A DNA stretch of 64,000 nucleotides, from the NCBI RefSeq assembly GCF_900142475.1, contig NZ_FRAY01000002.1, forward strand, positions 552,715 to 616,714, read 5' to 3'. This document shows, piece after piece, positions 17,549 through 25,243 of the stretch. The notes under the pieces are model-generated. The model saw only the letters and a list, made by a program, of their open reading frames with translations, was not told the origin of the DNA and did no database searches. This DNA comes from Fibrobacter sp. UWH4. Its GTDB lineage: Bacteria; Fibrobacterota; Fibrobacteria; Fibrobacterales; Fibrobacteraceae. The translations under genes and the position numbers were made by a program. How positions within the stretch are numbered: position 1 is the stretch's first letter; each line of letters starts with the position of its first letter.

Positions 17549-17554
17549 GCCCTA

Positions 17555-17560
17555 AATATA
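17555..17560 (-). promoter_or_regulatory. -10-like box TATATT for the HU gene
   Basis: TATATT reads 17560 to 17555 on the minus strand, only 6 nt before the GTG start codon. A leaderless or very short leader is implied. Confidence 0.4.
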
Positions 17561-17653
17561 GGTTTATCAATGAGTTAGAGTACCGGTCCCGCTGAAATTA
17601 AATAATTTTTTCGGGTTCTTGTTGCGGAATTTTTGTGGATAGATGTGGTTAAA

Positions 17654-18751
17654 ATGTTGAAAAGTTTCAAGCTTCGAAATCTGGAAGTCTTTCCGAATAC
17701 AATCCTCAGTCCCATGGACGGGGTGACAGACGCCCCTTTCCGCAGGCTCTGCCGAGTTCTTTCCGGTAACCGAATGGGGCTCCTGGTTTCCGAGTTCGTC
17801 CCGACCGACGGTGACGCCGTGTTTTGCCTTGACGGGCACAAGCAGTTGAAGTTTTTCCCTGAAGAACGCCCTTTCGGCATCCAGATTTTCGGACGCTTTC
17901 CCGACAGGATGGCCACCGCCGCAAAGAAAATCGCCGAAGCCCTCCATCCGGAATTCATCGAGGTGAATGCAGGCTGCCCCGCCCCCAAGGTCGCAGGCAA
18001 GGGCAGCGGATCGGGACTGTTGCGAGACCTACCCCGCCTGCAAGAAATCCTGCACGACGTCCGGACGGCCCTCGATTCCTCAAGCGTAAACATTCCCCTG
18101 ACCCTCAAGTGCCGTATCGGCTGGGACGACCAGAGCATCAACGTAATGGAAACACTGAAGATCGCCGAAGGCGAAGGCGTCGAAATGCTGACGGTACATG
18201 GCCGAACCAGGCTACAAGGGTATAACGGACTCGCCAACTGGGACTGGATCGGCAAAGTAGCGGCCGCGGCCAAGATTCCCGTTATCGGGAATGGCGACGT
18301 GAACAGCGTCGCAAACGCCCGCGAGCGCCTTGAAACGTACGGAGTATCGGGCGTTTCCATTGGCCGCGGTGCGATGCACAACCCGTGGATTTTCGGACAA
18401 ATTGCTGACGCCTGGGAAGGTAAACCGCCTCATCAAATGACCGCCTCCGAGGCCCTCGACGTGTTTCCCCTCTACTACAAGTTCAAGCTGGAGGACGGCG
18501 CCACCGAAATGGGGGCTCTTGGACGTTTGAAACAGCTTGCCGCAAGACTTTGCAAGGGCTTTGAAGACCCGACCTTGACCGTACGCCAAACGCTACTCAC
18601 CGCACAGACGGCGGACGAATTCTTCGACCGCCTAGAGGTGTTGAAAAATAGTGTTGTGAAATCTATGCGCTACGATCCGAACCGTTTGGTGAATCTAAAT
18701 GGAGCCAAAGAAACCGAATTAAGGTTTGGCGACCAATTTGCCGGAAGATAA
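17654..18751 (+). CDS. tRNA-dihydrouridine synthase
   Basis: 365 residues from ATG 17654; a TTG at 17633 would add seven residues. TIM-barrel FMN enzyme: LSPMDGVTDAPFRRLCR (FMN site), EVNAGCPAPKV with the catalytic Cys, LTLKCRIGWDD, LTVHGRTRLQGY, and VIGNGDVNS near the phosphate site. It reduces uridine to dihydrouridine in tRNA D-loops using NADPH. The class (DusA/B/C) is not assigned. It is the last gene with normal base composition before the A/T-rich island. Confidence 0.92.
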   Translation: MLKSFKLRNLEVFPNTILSPMDGVTDAPFRRLCRVLSGNRMGLLVSEFVPTDGDAVFCLDGHKQLKFFPEERPFGIQIFGRFPDRMATAAKKIAEALHPEFIEVNAGCPAPKVAGKGSGSGLLRDLPRLQEILHDVRTALDSSSVNIPLTLKCRIGWDDQSINVMETLKIAEGEGVEMLTVHGRTRLQGYNGLANWDWIGKVAAAAKIPVIGNGDVNSVANARERLETYGVSGVSIGRGAMHNPWIFGQIADAWEGKPPHQMTASEALDVFPLYYKFKLEDGATEMGALGRLKQLAARLCKGFEDPTLTVRQTLLTAQTADEFFDRLEVLKNSVVKSMRYDPNRLVNLNGAKETELRFGDQFAGR

Positions 18752-18913
18752 ATTTTTTTTATGAATTTTTTTCGATAAACTGCTTTTTACGAAAAAAGCG
18801 CATTTAGGCCACGTTGATTCTAAAAAGAAACAATTTGTACGTGATATGTATGACCATGTGTGTCAAAAATGTGAAAATTGCGAGAAATAAGATTGATTTG
18901 TATGAAAAAAATA

Positions 18914-18954
18914 ATTGTTGTAGATTTGACAACAAATGAAAAATAAACTATTGT
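18914..18954 (+). promoter_or_regulatory. sigma70-type promoter with overlapping palindromic operator, antitoxin gene
   Basis: TTGACA (18926-18931) and TATTGT (18949-18954) are spaced by 17 nt. TTGTTGT (18915-18921) and ACAACAA (18929-18935) form a perfect 7-bp inverted repeat covering the -35 box. RelB/DinJ antitoxins bind such palindromes at their own promoters, so autoregulation is likely. Confidence 0.65.
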
Positions 18955-18981
18955 TAAACGGCTTTTTGAAGGGATAGAATT

Positions 18982-19182
18982 ATGGCAATAGTAAGCGTAA
19001 GAATGGAAGACGAAACGAAGAAAAAGTTTGAAACATTCTGTGATTCCGTTGGGATTACTGTTTCGGCTGCAGTAAATATGTTTGTCAAGATGACAATCCG
19101 AGAAGATCGCCTACCTTTTGATGTCAAAGGGCATTCCTTTGAACCGCTAGGAAAAGTGGTCCAGGCAAAGGATGTCGGCTAA
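18982..19182 (+). CDS. RelB/DinJ-family antitoxin, no toxin adjacent
   Basis: 66 residues. The N-terminal MAIVSVRMEDETKKKFETFC plus VGITVSAAVNMFVKMTIRE is the ribbon-helix-helix of RelB/DinJ antitoxins, and LPFDVK is the conserved end of that domain. The C-terminal toxin-binding part is short (17 residues). GAAGGG precedes ATG. A strong terminator follows 25 nt after the stop, and no RelE/YafQ-like ORF is present on either strand, so it is a solitary antitoxin. It may be a remnant, an anti-addiction gene, or a regulator of the adjoining island. Confidence 0.85.
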   Translation: MAIVSVRMEDETKKKFETFCDSVGITVSAAVNMFVKMTIREDRLPFDVKGHSFEPLGKVVQAKDVG

Positions 19183-19204
19183 GATTTTTCTTGCTTAAAT
19201 CATA

Positions 19205-19236
19205 AAAGAAAGCCGCCCGACGGGGCGGCTTTCTTT
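19205..19236 (+). terminator. intrinsic terminator after the antitoxin
   Basis: AAAGAAAGCCGCCC (19205-19218) and GGGCGGCTTTCTTT (19223-19236) make a perfect 14-bp stem with a 4-nt loop; the A/T part supplies the U-tract. It separates the antitoxin from the island operon. Confidence 0.92.
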
Positions 19237-19308
19237 GTATAAAGTTAATTTGTAATACAATGTACTTAATTTGTTTTGATGATGTAACAATTTGTTTGTA
19301 AATAAAAA

Positions 19309-19369
19309 AATAATGTTGTTATAAATCACATTATTTTGTTTCAAATGTTTTATATTGTTGTGTACAATA
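19309..19369 (+). promoter_or_regulatory. promoter region of the island operon with two inverted repeats
   Basis: AATAATGT (19309-19316) and ACATTATT (19328-19335) form an 8-bp inverted repeat. TATTGT (19353-19358) and ACAATA (19364-19369) form a second, overlapping a TATATT box (19351-19356). The 8-mer ATTGTTGT at 19354 is identical to that at 18914 in the antitoxin operator. The remaining bases between 19237 and 19401 are A/T-rich with repeated AATTTGT strings. Confidence 0.5.
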
Positions 19370-19401
19370 ATGTTATTTAAAACTTTTAAAAAGAGAAAAA
19401 T

Positions 19402-20421
19402 ATGTCAGGTTCATTGATTAGTATTGCTGGTATTGACCGTAAAATGCAGGATCTTTTATCGTCAAGAGCTAAGATTGAAAGTCTTCCTCGTTTTTGGGAT
19501 GCAACTCGTACCCCCGAAGAAAGAGCTGAATTGGCTAGAAAAACAAGAATTCCTTTGGACACAATAAACATTTGGGCCGTGCAAGCAGAATTACTTCGTA
19601 TTGATACGATGTCTTATGATATGGCATACGAATTAATGGAAGCGGACATCCGTTCTGTGGAACAGTTTAAAGAAACAAGTGCAAGTGTAATTCTTGAAAA
19701 ATTAAAAAAAGAAAATCCCCATACAAAATTTACTGAAGATGCTATTCTTAAACTTCAAAAAGCTGATGTTAAATTTGCAAGAGCGTTTGAATGTACTACT
19801 GTTCTAAAAGATACGATTGTTACAAAAGATACTACGCCTGGAATTTATTCCAACTTGTCTAACGTTATAATTGAATTAGGCAAGGGTGTTGCCGTTGCAC
19901 AGCATGAATTAGATCAATATTCTTTGGATATTCAAAATAAAATTTTAAGAGACGATAAATTGTATGGCATGGGGTTGCAGGCAACATGGTATGTAATGCC
20001 TGAGGTTGAATTTACCATGAAAATGGATTATTCAGTTTATGAAGAAAAAAAAGAGGACGGAACTATTACTAGAACTGATGTTAACATGTTGCCTAGTAAT
20101 GCAACTTATTCCAACTTGTTCAAATCTTCAAAGAAAGAAGAAAGTTCTGTAAAATTGAAAATAGTGCCTATACCAGCAGGAGACAAATTTGTTGCAAGAC
20201 GATATATGCCGAATTTGAAAAATGGCAATGTATCAACCATTGGAGAGTTAAAATCTGAACTTGAACGAGTTGGTATTTCTGCCTATAAAATTTTACCGGA
20301 AGATGTTGATGTGTCTGATGATTCGATGCAGATAGAAGTTATTCGTCAGGATCCTCTTGAAAACAAACTTTTGGTAATAGGAATTGTTCCCGAAATTCAA
20401 ATTAAAGTGGTGAAAAAGTAA
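19402..20421 (+). CDS. island protein 1: HHH-type (DUF4332-like) domain, beta-rich domain, PASTA-like end
   Basis: 339 residues. Residues 1-90 resemble the helix-hairpin-helix DUF4332 pattern (RAKIESLPRFWDATRTPEERAELARKT, then AELLRIDTMSYDMAYELMEADIRSV). Residues about 150-265 carry a pattern seen also in three downstream genes: LGKGVAVAQHELDQYS, GLQATWYVMPEVEFTMKM, NATYSNLF...VKLKIVPIP. The last 70 residues look like one PASTA-type repeat (MPNLKNGNVSTIGELKSELERVGI, VIRQDP, IQIKV). No signal peptide. First gene of the A/T-rich operon, with a 38-nt leader after the promoter palindromes. Function unknown. Confidence 0.7.
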   Translation: MSGSLISIAGIDRKMQDLLSSRAKIESLPRFWDATRTPEERAELARKTRIPLDTINIWAVQAELLRIDTMSYDMAYELMEADIRSVEQFKETSASVILEKLKKENPHTKFTEDAILKLQKADVKFARAFECTTVLKDTIVTKDTTPGIYSNLSNVIIELGKGVAVAQHELDQYSLDIQNKILRDDKLYGMGLQATWYVMPEVEFTMKMDYSVYEEKKEDGTITRTDVNMLPSNATYSNLFKSSKKEESSVKLKIVPIPAGDKFVARRYMPNLKNGNVSTIGELKSELERVGISAYKILPEDVDVSDDSMQIEVIRQDPLENKLLVIGIVPEIQIKVVKK

Positions 20422-20436
20422 CAAGGAGATTGGATA

Positions 20437-21009
20437 ATGGCTGAACTTTTTAGAACTAGACTTCGTAGGTTAACGCCGATTGCAACGGCTGTTGCGGCTT
20501 TGTCTCAAGAAGAAAAAGAAGCTTATGAAAAAGCTATGGATGAAGTGGAAGAAAAACTTCAAGAATTAGAATTAAAAAAGAAAGAAGTTGACGCGATGCA
20601 ATCAACTTTGGCCGAGAAAGGTGCCGAGTTGGCTAAGAAAACTTGCGAAATGCAAACCAAAGAAAAAGAATTTGAAATTCGATATGCTGAATTGGAAAAA
20701 GAAAAAAAAGATTTGGCGGATAGATTAGAAGATATTGATAAAAAGAATGCTAGTACTTGTTACACTACGGATGATATATCTTCTTTTTTGAACAAAACAA
20801 TAAATGATTTTAACGCGAATACAGATTCAGATAGTGATGTTGCTAAGTATGTCATTAATAGCATGGATGTTGATTTGAAAGTACGTGTTCTTGAAGATTG
20901 TGATGGAGATGGCAAAACAACCTTTAAATTTCTAGCGCCCAGAATATCTGAAACATCTGAAGAAAGCTTGAGTAGTATCAAAATTTCTATTCAGGCTGTA
21001 CCGAAATAG
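20437..21009 (+). CDS. island protein 2: coiled-coil protein with C-terminal beta-rich domain
   Basis: 190 residues, AAGGAG ribosome site. Residues about 20-110 form one long charged coiled coil (Glu/Lys heptads). Residues 112-190 contain DISSFLNKTINDFN, YVINSMDVDLKVRVL and SLSSIKISIQAVP, which match in order the helix, first strands and VP-ending strand of the domain in the neighbouring proteins. It may be a minimal member of the same family fused to a rod. No membrane segment or signal. Function unknown. Confidence 0.65.
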   Translation: MAELFRTRLRRLTPIATAVAALSQEEKEAYEKAMDEVEEKLQELELKKKEVDAMQSTLAEKGAELAKKTCEMQTKEKEFEIRYAELEKEKKDLADRLEDIDKKNASTCYTTDDISSFLNKTINDFNANTDSDSDVAKYVINSMDVDLKVRVLEDCDGDGKTTFKFLAPRISETSEESLSSIKISIQAVPK

Positions 21010-21067
21010 TGTAATAGTTTATTAAACATAAATAAGGTTCAATTTCACTCAGGAGGTTTGCCCAAAA

Positions 21068-21127
21068 GAGTGTGATGACCAAAATGGGTTTCAGGGATTA
21101 GTTGCTGAAAGGTTTTTGGTCGCACTC
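21068..21127 (+). ncRNA. two-tier RNA hairpin in the island operon (regulatory element candidate)
   Basis: GAGTG (21068-21072) and GACCAAAA (21077-21084) pair with TTTTGGTC (21114-21121) and CACTC (21123-21127). Inside, TTTCAG (21089-21094) pairs with CTGAAA (21105-21110) around a 10-nt loop. There is no U-tract, so it is not a plain terminator. The 236-nt gap 21010-21244 also holds the palindrome TAGAATTCTA (21132-21141) and an A/T hairpin at 21179-21195 but no supportable gene. Confidence 0.5.
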
Positions 21128-21244
21128 GAATTAGAATTCTATCGAATGTAAAAATTGGTCTAAACAGAGTATTTCGATGAGAAAAATTTTTTCTCTACTG
21201 ATTTTATCTGTTTATAAGTTATTAATCAGAAAGGAATAATCAAT

Positions 21245-21859
21245 ATGGCGTCAATCGGACAAGAACTATTAAATGTTCCGTTTGGAGACATGGTCATGCA
21301 GTTGGCAAATGCGATTGCAGAAGGTCAGTTCAAAATGGATATGACCAGCTGTAAAATTGCAAGACTGATGGGCGATGTCGATACATGTGGAATTGAAATT
21401 CCTAATTTCGGTGATTCGCTGACTGGAACGGAAAAGGTCTCCTTAATTGGTGCAGGTTTTCAACCGACTTTTTACCAGTTTACGGATACGATTATCGAAG
21501 TTAAGATTTCTATCACGATGTCGATGTCTATGGAAGTTTCTGCTTCTGCCAGCTACAAATGTTTGTGCGCATCTGTAAACGCGTCCTTTTCTGCAAAGTA
21601 TTCCTACACGGCAGAAGGTTCTAGCTTGATTAGAACAAAGATTACACCTGTTCCGCCTAATGCTTTTATGCAAAAATTGCTGGATTTAAAAGCTCAGTTA
21701 GAACAGAAAAAGTTCGAGAATACGATGAAGTTGATCGAACAGGAAATCGCGAAAGAGCCTGTTGCTAATAGTAGTAATACTGATGAACAGAAGCAAACAG
21801 ATGAGGGTAACGAACAACCTCAACAACCAGGAGAAAATGGTGATTCTAGTTCTACATAA
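21245..21859 (+). CDS. island protein 3: conserved beta-rich family, paralogue A
   Basis: 204 residues. Begins with an amphipathic stretch IGQELLNVPFGDMVMQLANAIAEGQFKMD, then SLIGAGFQPTFYQFTDTIIEVKISITMSMS and NASFSAKYSYTAEGSSLIRTKITPVPPN. These blocks recur almost unchanged in the next gene and more distantly in proteins 1 and 2. The layout recalls the DUF2589 type (helix with PF..., then a beta-sandwich), but this is a weak resemblance. C-terminal 45 residues are Gln/Glu/Asn-rich and probably disordered. AAAGGA ribosome site. No signal peptide. Function unknown; a self-assembling structural role is a guess. Confidence 0.7.
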   Translation: MASIGQELLNVPFGDMVMQLANAIAEGQFKMDMTSCKIARLMGDVDTCGIEIPNFGDSLTGTEKVSLIGAGFQPTFYQFTDTIIEVKISITMSMSMEVSASASYKCLCASVNASFSAKYSYTAEGSSLIRTKITPVPPNAFMQKLLDLKAQLEQKKFENTMKLIEQEIAKEPVANSSNTDEQKQTDEGNEQPQQPGENGDSSST

Positions 21860-21926
21860 AATGTAGGAACTTAGTTGCAAATTCCCCTGAACCAAACAAT
21901 TAACAAATAAAAAAGGAAAAAACAAT

Positions 21927-22583
21927 ATGAGTATTGGTCAACAACTTTTGGATGTACCTTTCGGTGAAATGGTGTCTAGTCTGGGAATGGCTATTGCTGA
22001 AGCCCAATGCAATCTTGATAAGAATTCCATTGAAATTCTTAAATTGATGGGCCAGCAGGACACGGTTCAACTTCCTATGGTTTCTGTAAGTTACAACAAG
22101 GCCAATGGAATTGTCGTTTCGGATAAGCCCTATACGACCTCCATGATTGGTGCTGGTTTTCAGCCTACATTCTATCAGTTTGCGGAGACTGTGATTGAAG
22201 TGAAAATCGCAATATCCATGAGCTACGAATCTTCATCGGAATATGAGTACGGTTCGAAAACAGAACTTAAGAATAAGAAAAAAACCTTTGCTAGAACAAC
22301 GACGGTGGATGCTTCTTATTCTAGCAAGTACAGCTATAACGCAGAAGGTGCCAGCCTTTTAAGGACTCGTTTGGTTCCTGTTCCGCCTAATACGATTATT
22401 TCTCAAGTTATTGATCTAAGAACGCAGGCGATGAACAAGGTTTTCCAGATAGAATCTGAAAAATTGGCTAAGGATATCGAAATCGCTAATGTGGGTTATG
22501 ATACGGATCACCCAGCAGAAAATCCCACACAGTCGAAGCCAAACGAGGGTGCACAGTCGAAGCCAGATGAGGGTGATGAGTAA
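21927..22583 (+). CDS. island protein 4: conserved beta-rich family, paralogue B
   Basis: 218 residues. IGQQLLDVPFGEMVSSLGMAIAEAQ, SMIGAGFQPTFYQFAETVIEVKIAISMS, DASYSSKYSYNAEGASLLRTRLVPVPPN parallel the preceding protein closely, so the two arose by duplication. It has an insertion between the first helix and first strand (VSVSYNKANGIVVSDKP) and a charged loop (KTELKNKKKTFARTT). The tail carries a short Pro/Lys/Glu repeat (QSKPNEGAQSKPDEG). An AAAAGGAAAAA ribosome site precedes ATG. Keeping two diverged copies side by side suggests hetero-oligomers. Confidence 0.7.
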   Translation: MSIGQQLLDVPFGEMVSSLGMAIAEAQCNLDKNSIEILKLMGQQDTVQLPMVSVSYNKANGIVVSDKPYTTSMIGAGFQPTFYQFAETVIEVKIAISMSYESSSEYEYGSKTELKNKKKTFARTTTVDASYSSKYSYNAEGASLLRTRLVPVPPNTIISQVIDLRTQAMNKVFQIESEKLAKDIEIANVGYDTDHPAENPTQSKPNEGAQSKPDEGDE

Positions 22584-22602
22584 TCCTCCGCAAATCTAAA
22601 GA

Positions 22603-22633
22603 GCATTCTTAGGGGCAAAACCTCTGAGAATGC
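22603..22633 (+). terminator. strong hairpin between island proteins 4 and 5 (partial terminator or attenuator)
   Basis: GCATTCTTAGGGG (22603-22615) and CCTCTGAGAATGC (22621-22633) pair over 13 positions, including two G-U pairs, with a CAAAA loop. It is followed by CTGTTTCTTTC, a weak U-tract. It would lower expression of downstream genes relative to upstream ones. Confidence 0.55.
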
Positions 22634-22670
22634 CTGTTTCTTTCAAATTCCCATTAAGTCACAAAGATGT

Positions 22671-24581
22671 ATGAGTGAAAAAATAGACGACAACTCGTTA
22701 ATAGATGATATTGAAGGCTTGTTGTTTTCTGAGGAATTTGCCGATTCCGAAGATAATTCGTCGATAATATCCGAAATAGCCTCCTCGGAAATTTTAGAAA
22801 GGAGTGATGAATCGGATGAAAATACTGAGAATCCCTCAAAAAAAGAGACTGATAAGGATAATCCCGAAAAAACAAGTGTTGAAGAGATTGTTTTAAATAT
22901 TGCAAAATCGGATAACTTTTTTGAGATTGATTTTAATTTTGCTTCTTTAGAAAAAATACGCAATTCTATATGGGCGAGTAAAAAAATAAATCATTCTACT
23001 ATCGGATTGGAAAAGCCAAAGTATTCTGTAAGAGAAGGACTCGCTGCTCAGACTTTACGAGACTCTTTTGGTGGTTGCAAAGAACAAAAATGTCCTTTAG
23101 CTGAGATTGAAAAAGCAAGTTTTTTTATAAGAAGGGGCTTTGAACCGGAATCTTTGCGGGAATTCATATGGGATAAGCAAGACGCTTTTAAACCTTTAAT
23201 TGAATCGGGTTATTCAATATTTCCTATGGGAGACGTTTCCAGAGCGAAACCCTTTTTTGACACCTTGACATGTGTCGAAAAAAACAAAATTGTTCCGATT
23301 TGTCAGAAAGAAACTAGTGCTACTGTAGAAAAAAATGATGATTCAAAATCTTCATATGCGCCCGTAGAAACATATAAAGTGCTTAGGCAACCATCAAAAA
23401 GTATTGAAAAATCGAATGCTTCAATAGATTTAGAAAAGAAAAAAGATGTTGCAAGAGGTCCTCTCTGTGCCGATTGTTTAAATAATTTTGTAGAAACTCA
23501 TAAAGAAACGGGCTTAATAACTGAAAGAAGTTCTTCCGATAAAAGGAAATTACTTAATCTGGAAACTAATTGCATAGAAAAATTGAAACCCTCTAGTTCT
23601 ATAGGAAAAACGAAGTTTTCTATAAAAACTAGAATGCGGAGGGAAAATGTAACGAATGACGAAACTTCTGTAGGCTTCCAAAAATCTTCTGTTCAGAAAA
23701 AAAACTCTGAAATAGCATGTGAATTCAAAGAAAACAGCATACATTCTACGAATGTGGAGAAAACTAGGGATTCCTTAAGTTGGGAAAAAACAAATTGCTT
23801 GGTTGGTTCTGAAAAAGCTAGTGCAATTGTGAGAAATTGTTTTGAAACAGAACTAATCTGTCGAAAGCAAACTAATAAGAATGTGAAAAGTTTTTTGGCA
23901 AATTCTGAAATTGCAAAAAAATCTGTAAGTTTGAATGAAACGAAAATTTCTGTTGCTTCAGAAAATAGAACATTGATTGAAAATATTGATCAAACTAAAA
24001 ATTTTGAATGCTCTGAAAAAAAGAAAACTATTTTGAACGAAAAAAAAAGTGCGAAAACTTTGCGAGATTCTGTTGAATGCAATGAATCTAATAACGAATC
24101 GTTTGCGAATATAAAGAAAAATGAAGAAATTGCTGATGCAGGAAAATCTAAAGCTTCTTTAAACAAAAGAAAATCCGAAAGAATTGATGTAGGTGTGGCG
24201 CCATCTCAAAAAAATAATGGACTAAAAAAGGAACAAAAAAACATTGCATCAAGTAGTGCTGTATCTATAACTGCCAATAATAATCTTGATTTAGCATCAT
24301 CTGCTAATAAGAAGCAAGAAAAGAATTTCTTTTCTACGATAGAAAAACGAAAAAAGAATCTCCCACGAAAGAAAGCATTTGATGATTTTAATAAAGGAAT
24401 AGAAAAACAAACTTCTCAAATAAGGGTTTCTTCGTTCCCTTTAAAAAATGATGGCTTTGTATCAAAATTGAATGGCGACAGGACTTTTGAAAAAAAAGAG
24501 ATGTCGTTGCTCTATGATAAAAGAAAAACTGCTTATAAAAACATGGAACGTGATTTTAAATACAAAAAGGATCTGTTTTAA
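22671..24581 (+). CDS. island protein 5: Lys/Ser/Glu/Asn-rich, probably disordered
   Basis: 636 residues with no recognised domain. The acidic first 80 residues (EGLLFSEEFADSEDNSSI) are followed by about 550 residues of short degenerate units of about 10-15 residues of the type (I/S)EK.K.S(I/L)..E, for example SIEKSNASIDLEKKK and EIAKKSVSLNETKIS; TLRDS recurs at two places. A cluster of Cys (CPLAE, PLCADCLNNF) lies in the first half. Low hydrophobicity suggests an extended or disordered chain, such as a ruler, scaffold or binding hub. No ribosome site is obvious. Its stop overlaps the next start (TAATG). Confidence 0.65.
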   Translation: MSEKIDDNSLIDDIEGLLFSEEFADSEDNSSIISEIASSEILERSDESDENTENPSKKETDKDNPEKTSVEEIVLNIAKSDNFFEIDFNFASLEKIRNSIWASKKINHSTIGLEKPKYSVREGLAAQTLRDSFGGCKEQKCPLAEIEKASFFIRRGFEPESLREFIWDKQDAFKPLIESGYSIFPMGDVSRAKPFFDTLTCVEKNKIVPICQKETSATVEKNDDSKSSYAPVETYKVLRQPSKSIEKSNASIDLEKKKDVARGPLCADCLNNFVETHKETGLITERSSSDKRKLLNLETNCIEKLKPSSSIGKTKFSIKTRMRRENVTNDETSVGFQKSSVQKKNSEIACEFKENSIHSTNVEKTRDSLSWEKTNCLVGSEKASAIVRNCFETELICRKQTNKNVKSFLANSEIAKKSVSLNETKISVASENRTLIENIDQTKNFECSEKKKTILNEKKSAKTLRDSVECNESNNESFANIKKNEEIADAGKSKASLNKRKSERIDVGVAPSQKNNGLKKEQKNIASSSAVSITANNNLDLASSANKKQEKNFFSTIEKRKKNLPRKKAFDDFNKGIEKQTSQIRVSSFPLKNDGFVSKLNGDRTFEKKEMSLLYDKRKTAYKNMERDFKYKKDLF

Positions 24582-25243
24582 TGGCTACCATAGGATTTGA
24601 TGAACAAATTGAAATGATTGTCAAACAGCTAACGGAAAAAATCAATATGGCGATTTCTTTCGCGTTAGATGAAACTAAAACCTTTGAACAAGCGGAATCG
24701 ATTTTCAAAGAAGCGATAACTGTTCTGGAATATTATCAATGTGGAGATACTGCTGCTGAACAGCTTATGAACTTTTCAAAAGTTGCCTATTTTAGAAAGG
24801 AATGTAGAAAGGCTTTGCTTTTTGCTTCGGACGCTGTTGAAAAATGTATCTCAGACGATATGCGAAATAAAGCCTTGGATAATGTTCACAGCATGGCTTT
24901 CAAGTTGCTTGAGTTTATATTGGTCAATGAAAATGACAAAATGAAAGTAACCTTTGAGGATGTTCAAGGATTTATAATGCCTCAGGATTATTGTTTGGCT
25001 TTGCAAAAAGCCTATGAGGCTACGGACCGTATAAAAACAAAAGATGATCAGACTTTTCTTACTAGCGTATTGACCAAACTTTCTTTAGAAGTGCTGAAAC
25101 AAGGGCTGAGGCGAGAAAAAAATGGTGATTATGCTGATGCTTTAATGCTGTTAAAAGCAGTGTTACCTTTTTTGAATTCTAAAAGAGCTGAAATTGTAAG
25201 TAAGGAAATTGAAAAAATGGAGAATATGGATCATGAAAACTAG
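24581..25243 (+). CDS. island protein 6: helix-repeat (TPR-like) protein
   Basis: 220 residues, all helical by eye, with alternating amphipathic helices (FEQAESIFKEAITVLEYYQCG, KECRKALLFASDAVEKCI, ADALMLLKAVLPFL) spaced as in tetratricopeptide-like folds; the consensus is weak. The start overlaps the stop of protein 5 by one base and the end overlaps protein 7 by 11 bases, so the three are translationally coupled. Probably a cytoplasmic adaptor or chaperone for a neighbour, which is inference. Confidence 0.65.
   Translation: MATIGFDEQIEMIVKQLTEKINMAISFALDETKTFEQAESIFKEAITVLEYYQCGDTAAEQLMNFSKVAYFRKECRKALLFASDAVEKCISDDMRNKALDNVHSMAFKLLEFILVNENDKMKVTFEDVQGFIMPQDYCLALQKAYEATDRIKTKDDQTFLTSVLTKLSLEVLKQGLRREKNGDYADALMLLKAVLPFLNSKRAEIVSKEIEKMENMDHEN

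Noticed and set aside
18782..18799. GCTTTTT/AAAAAAGC inverted repeat as terminator of the dihydrouridine synthase gene
   Set aside because: A/T-only stem with no U-tract; too weak to call.
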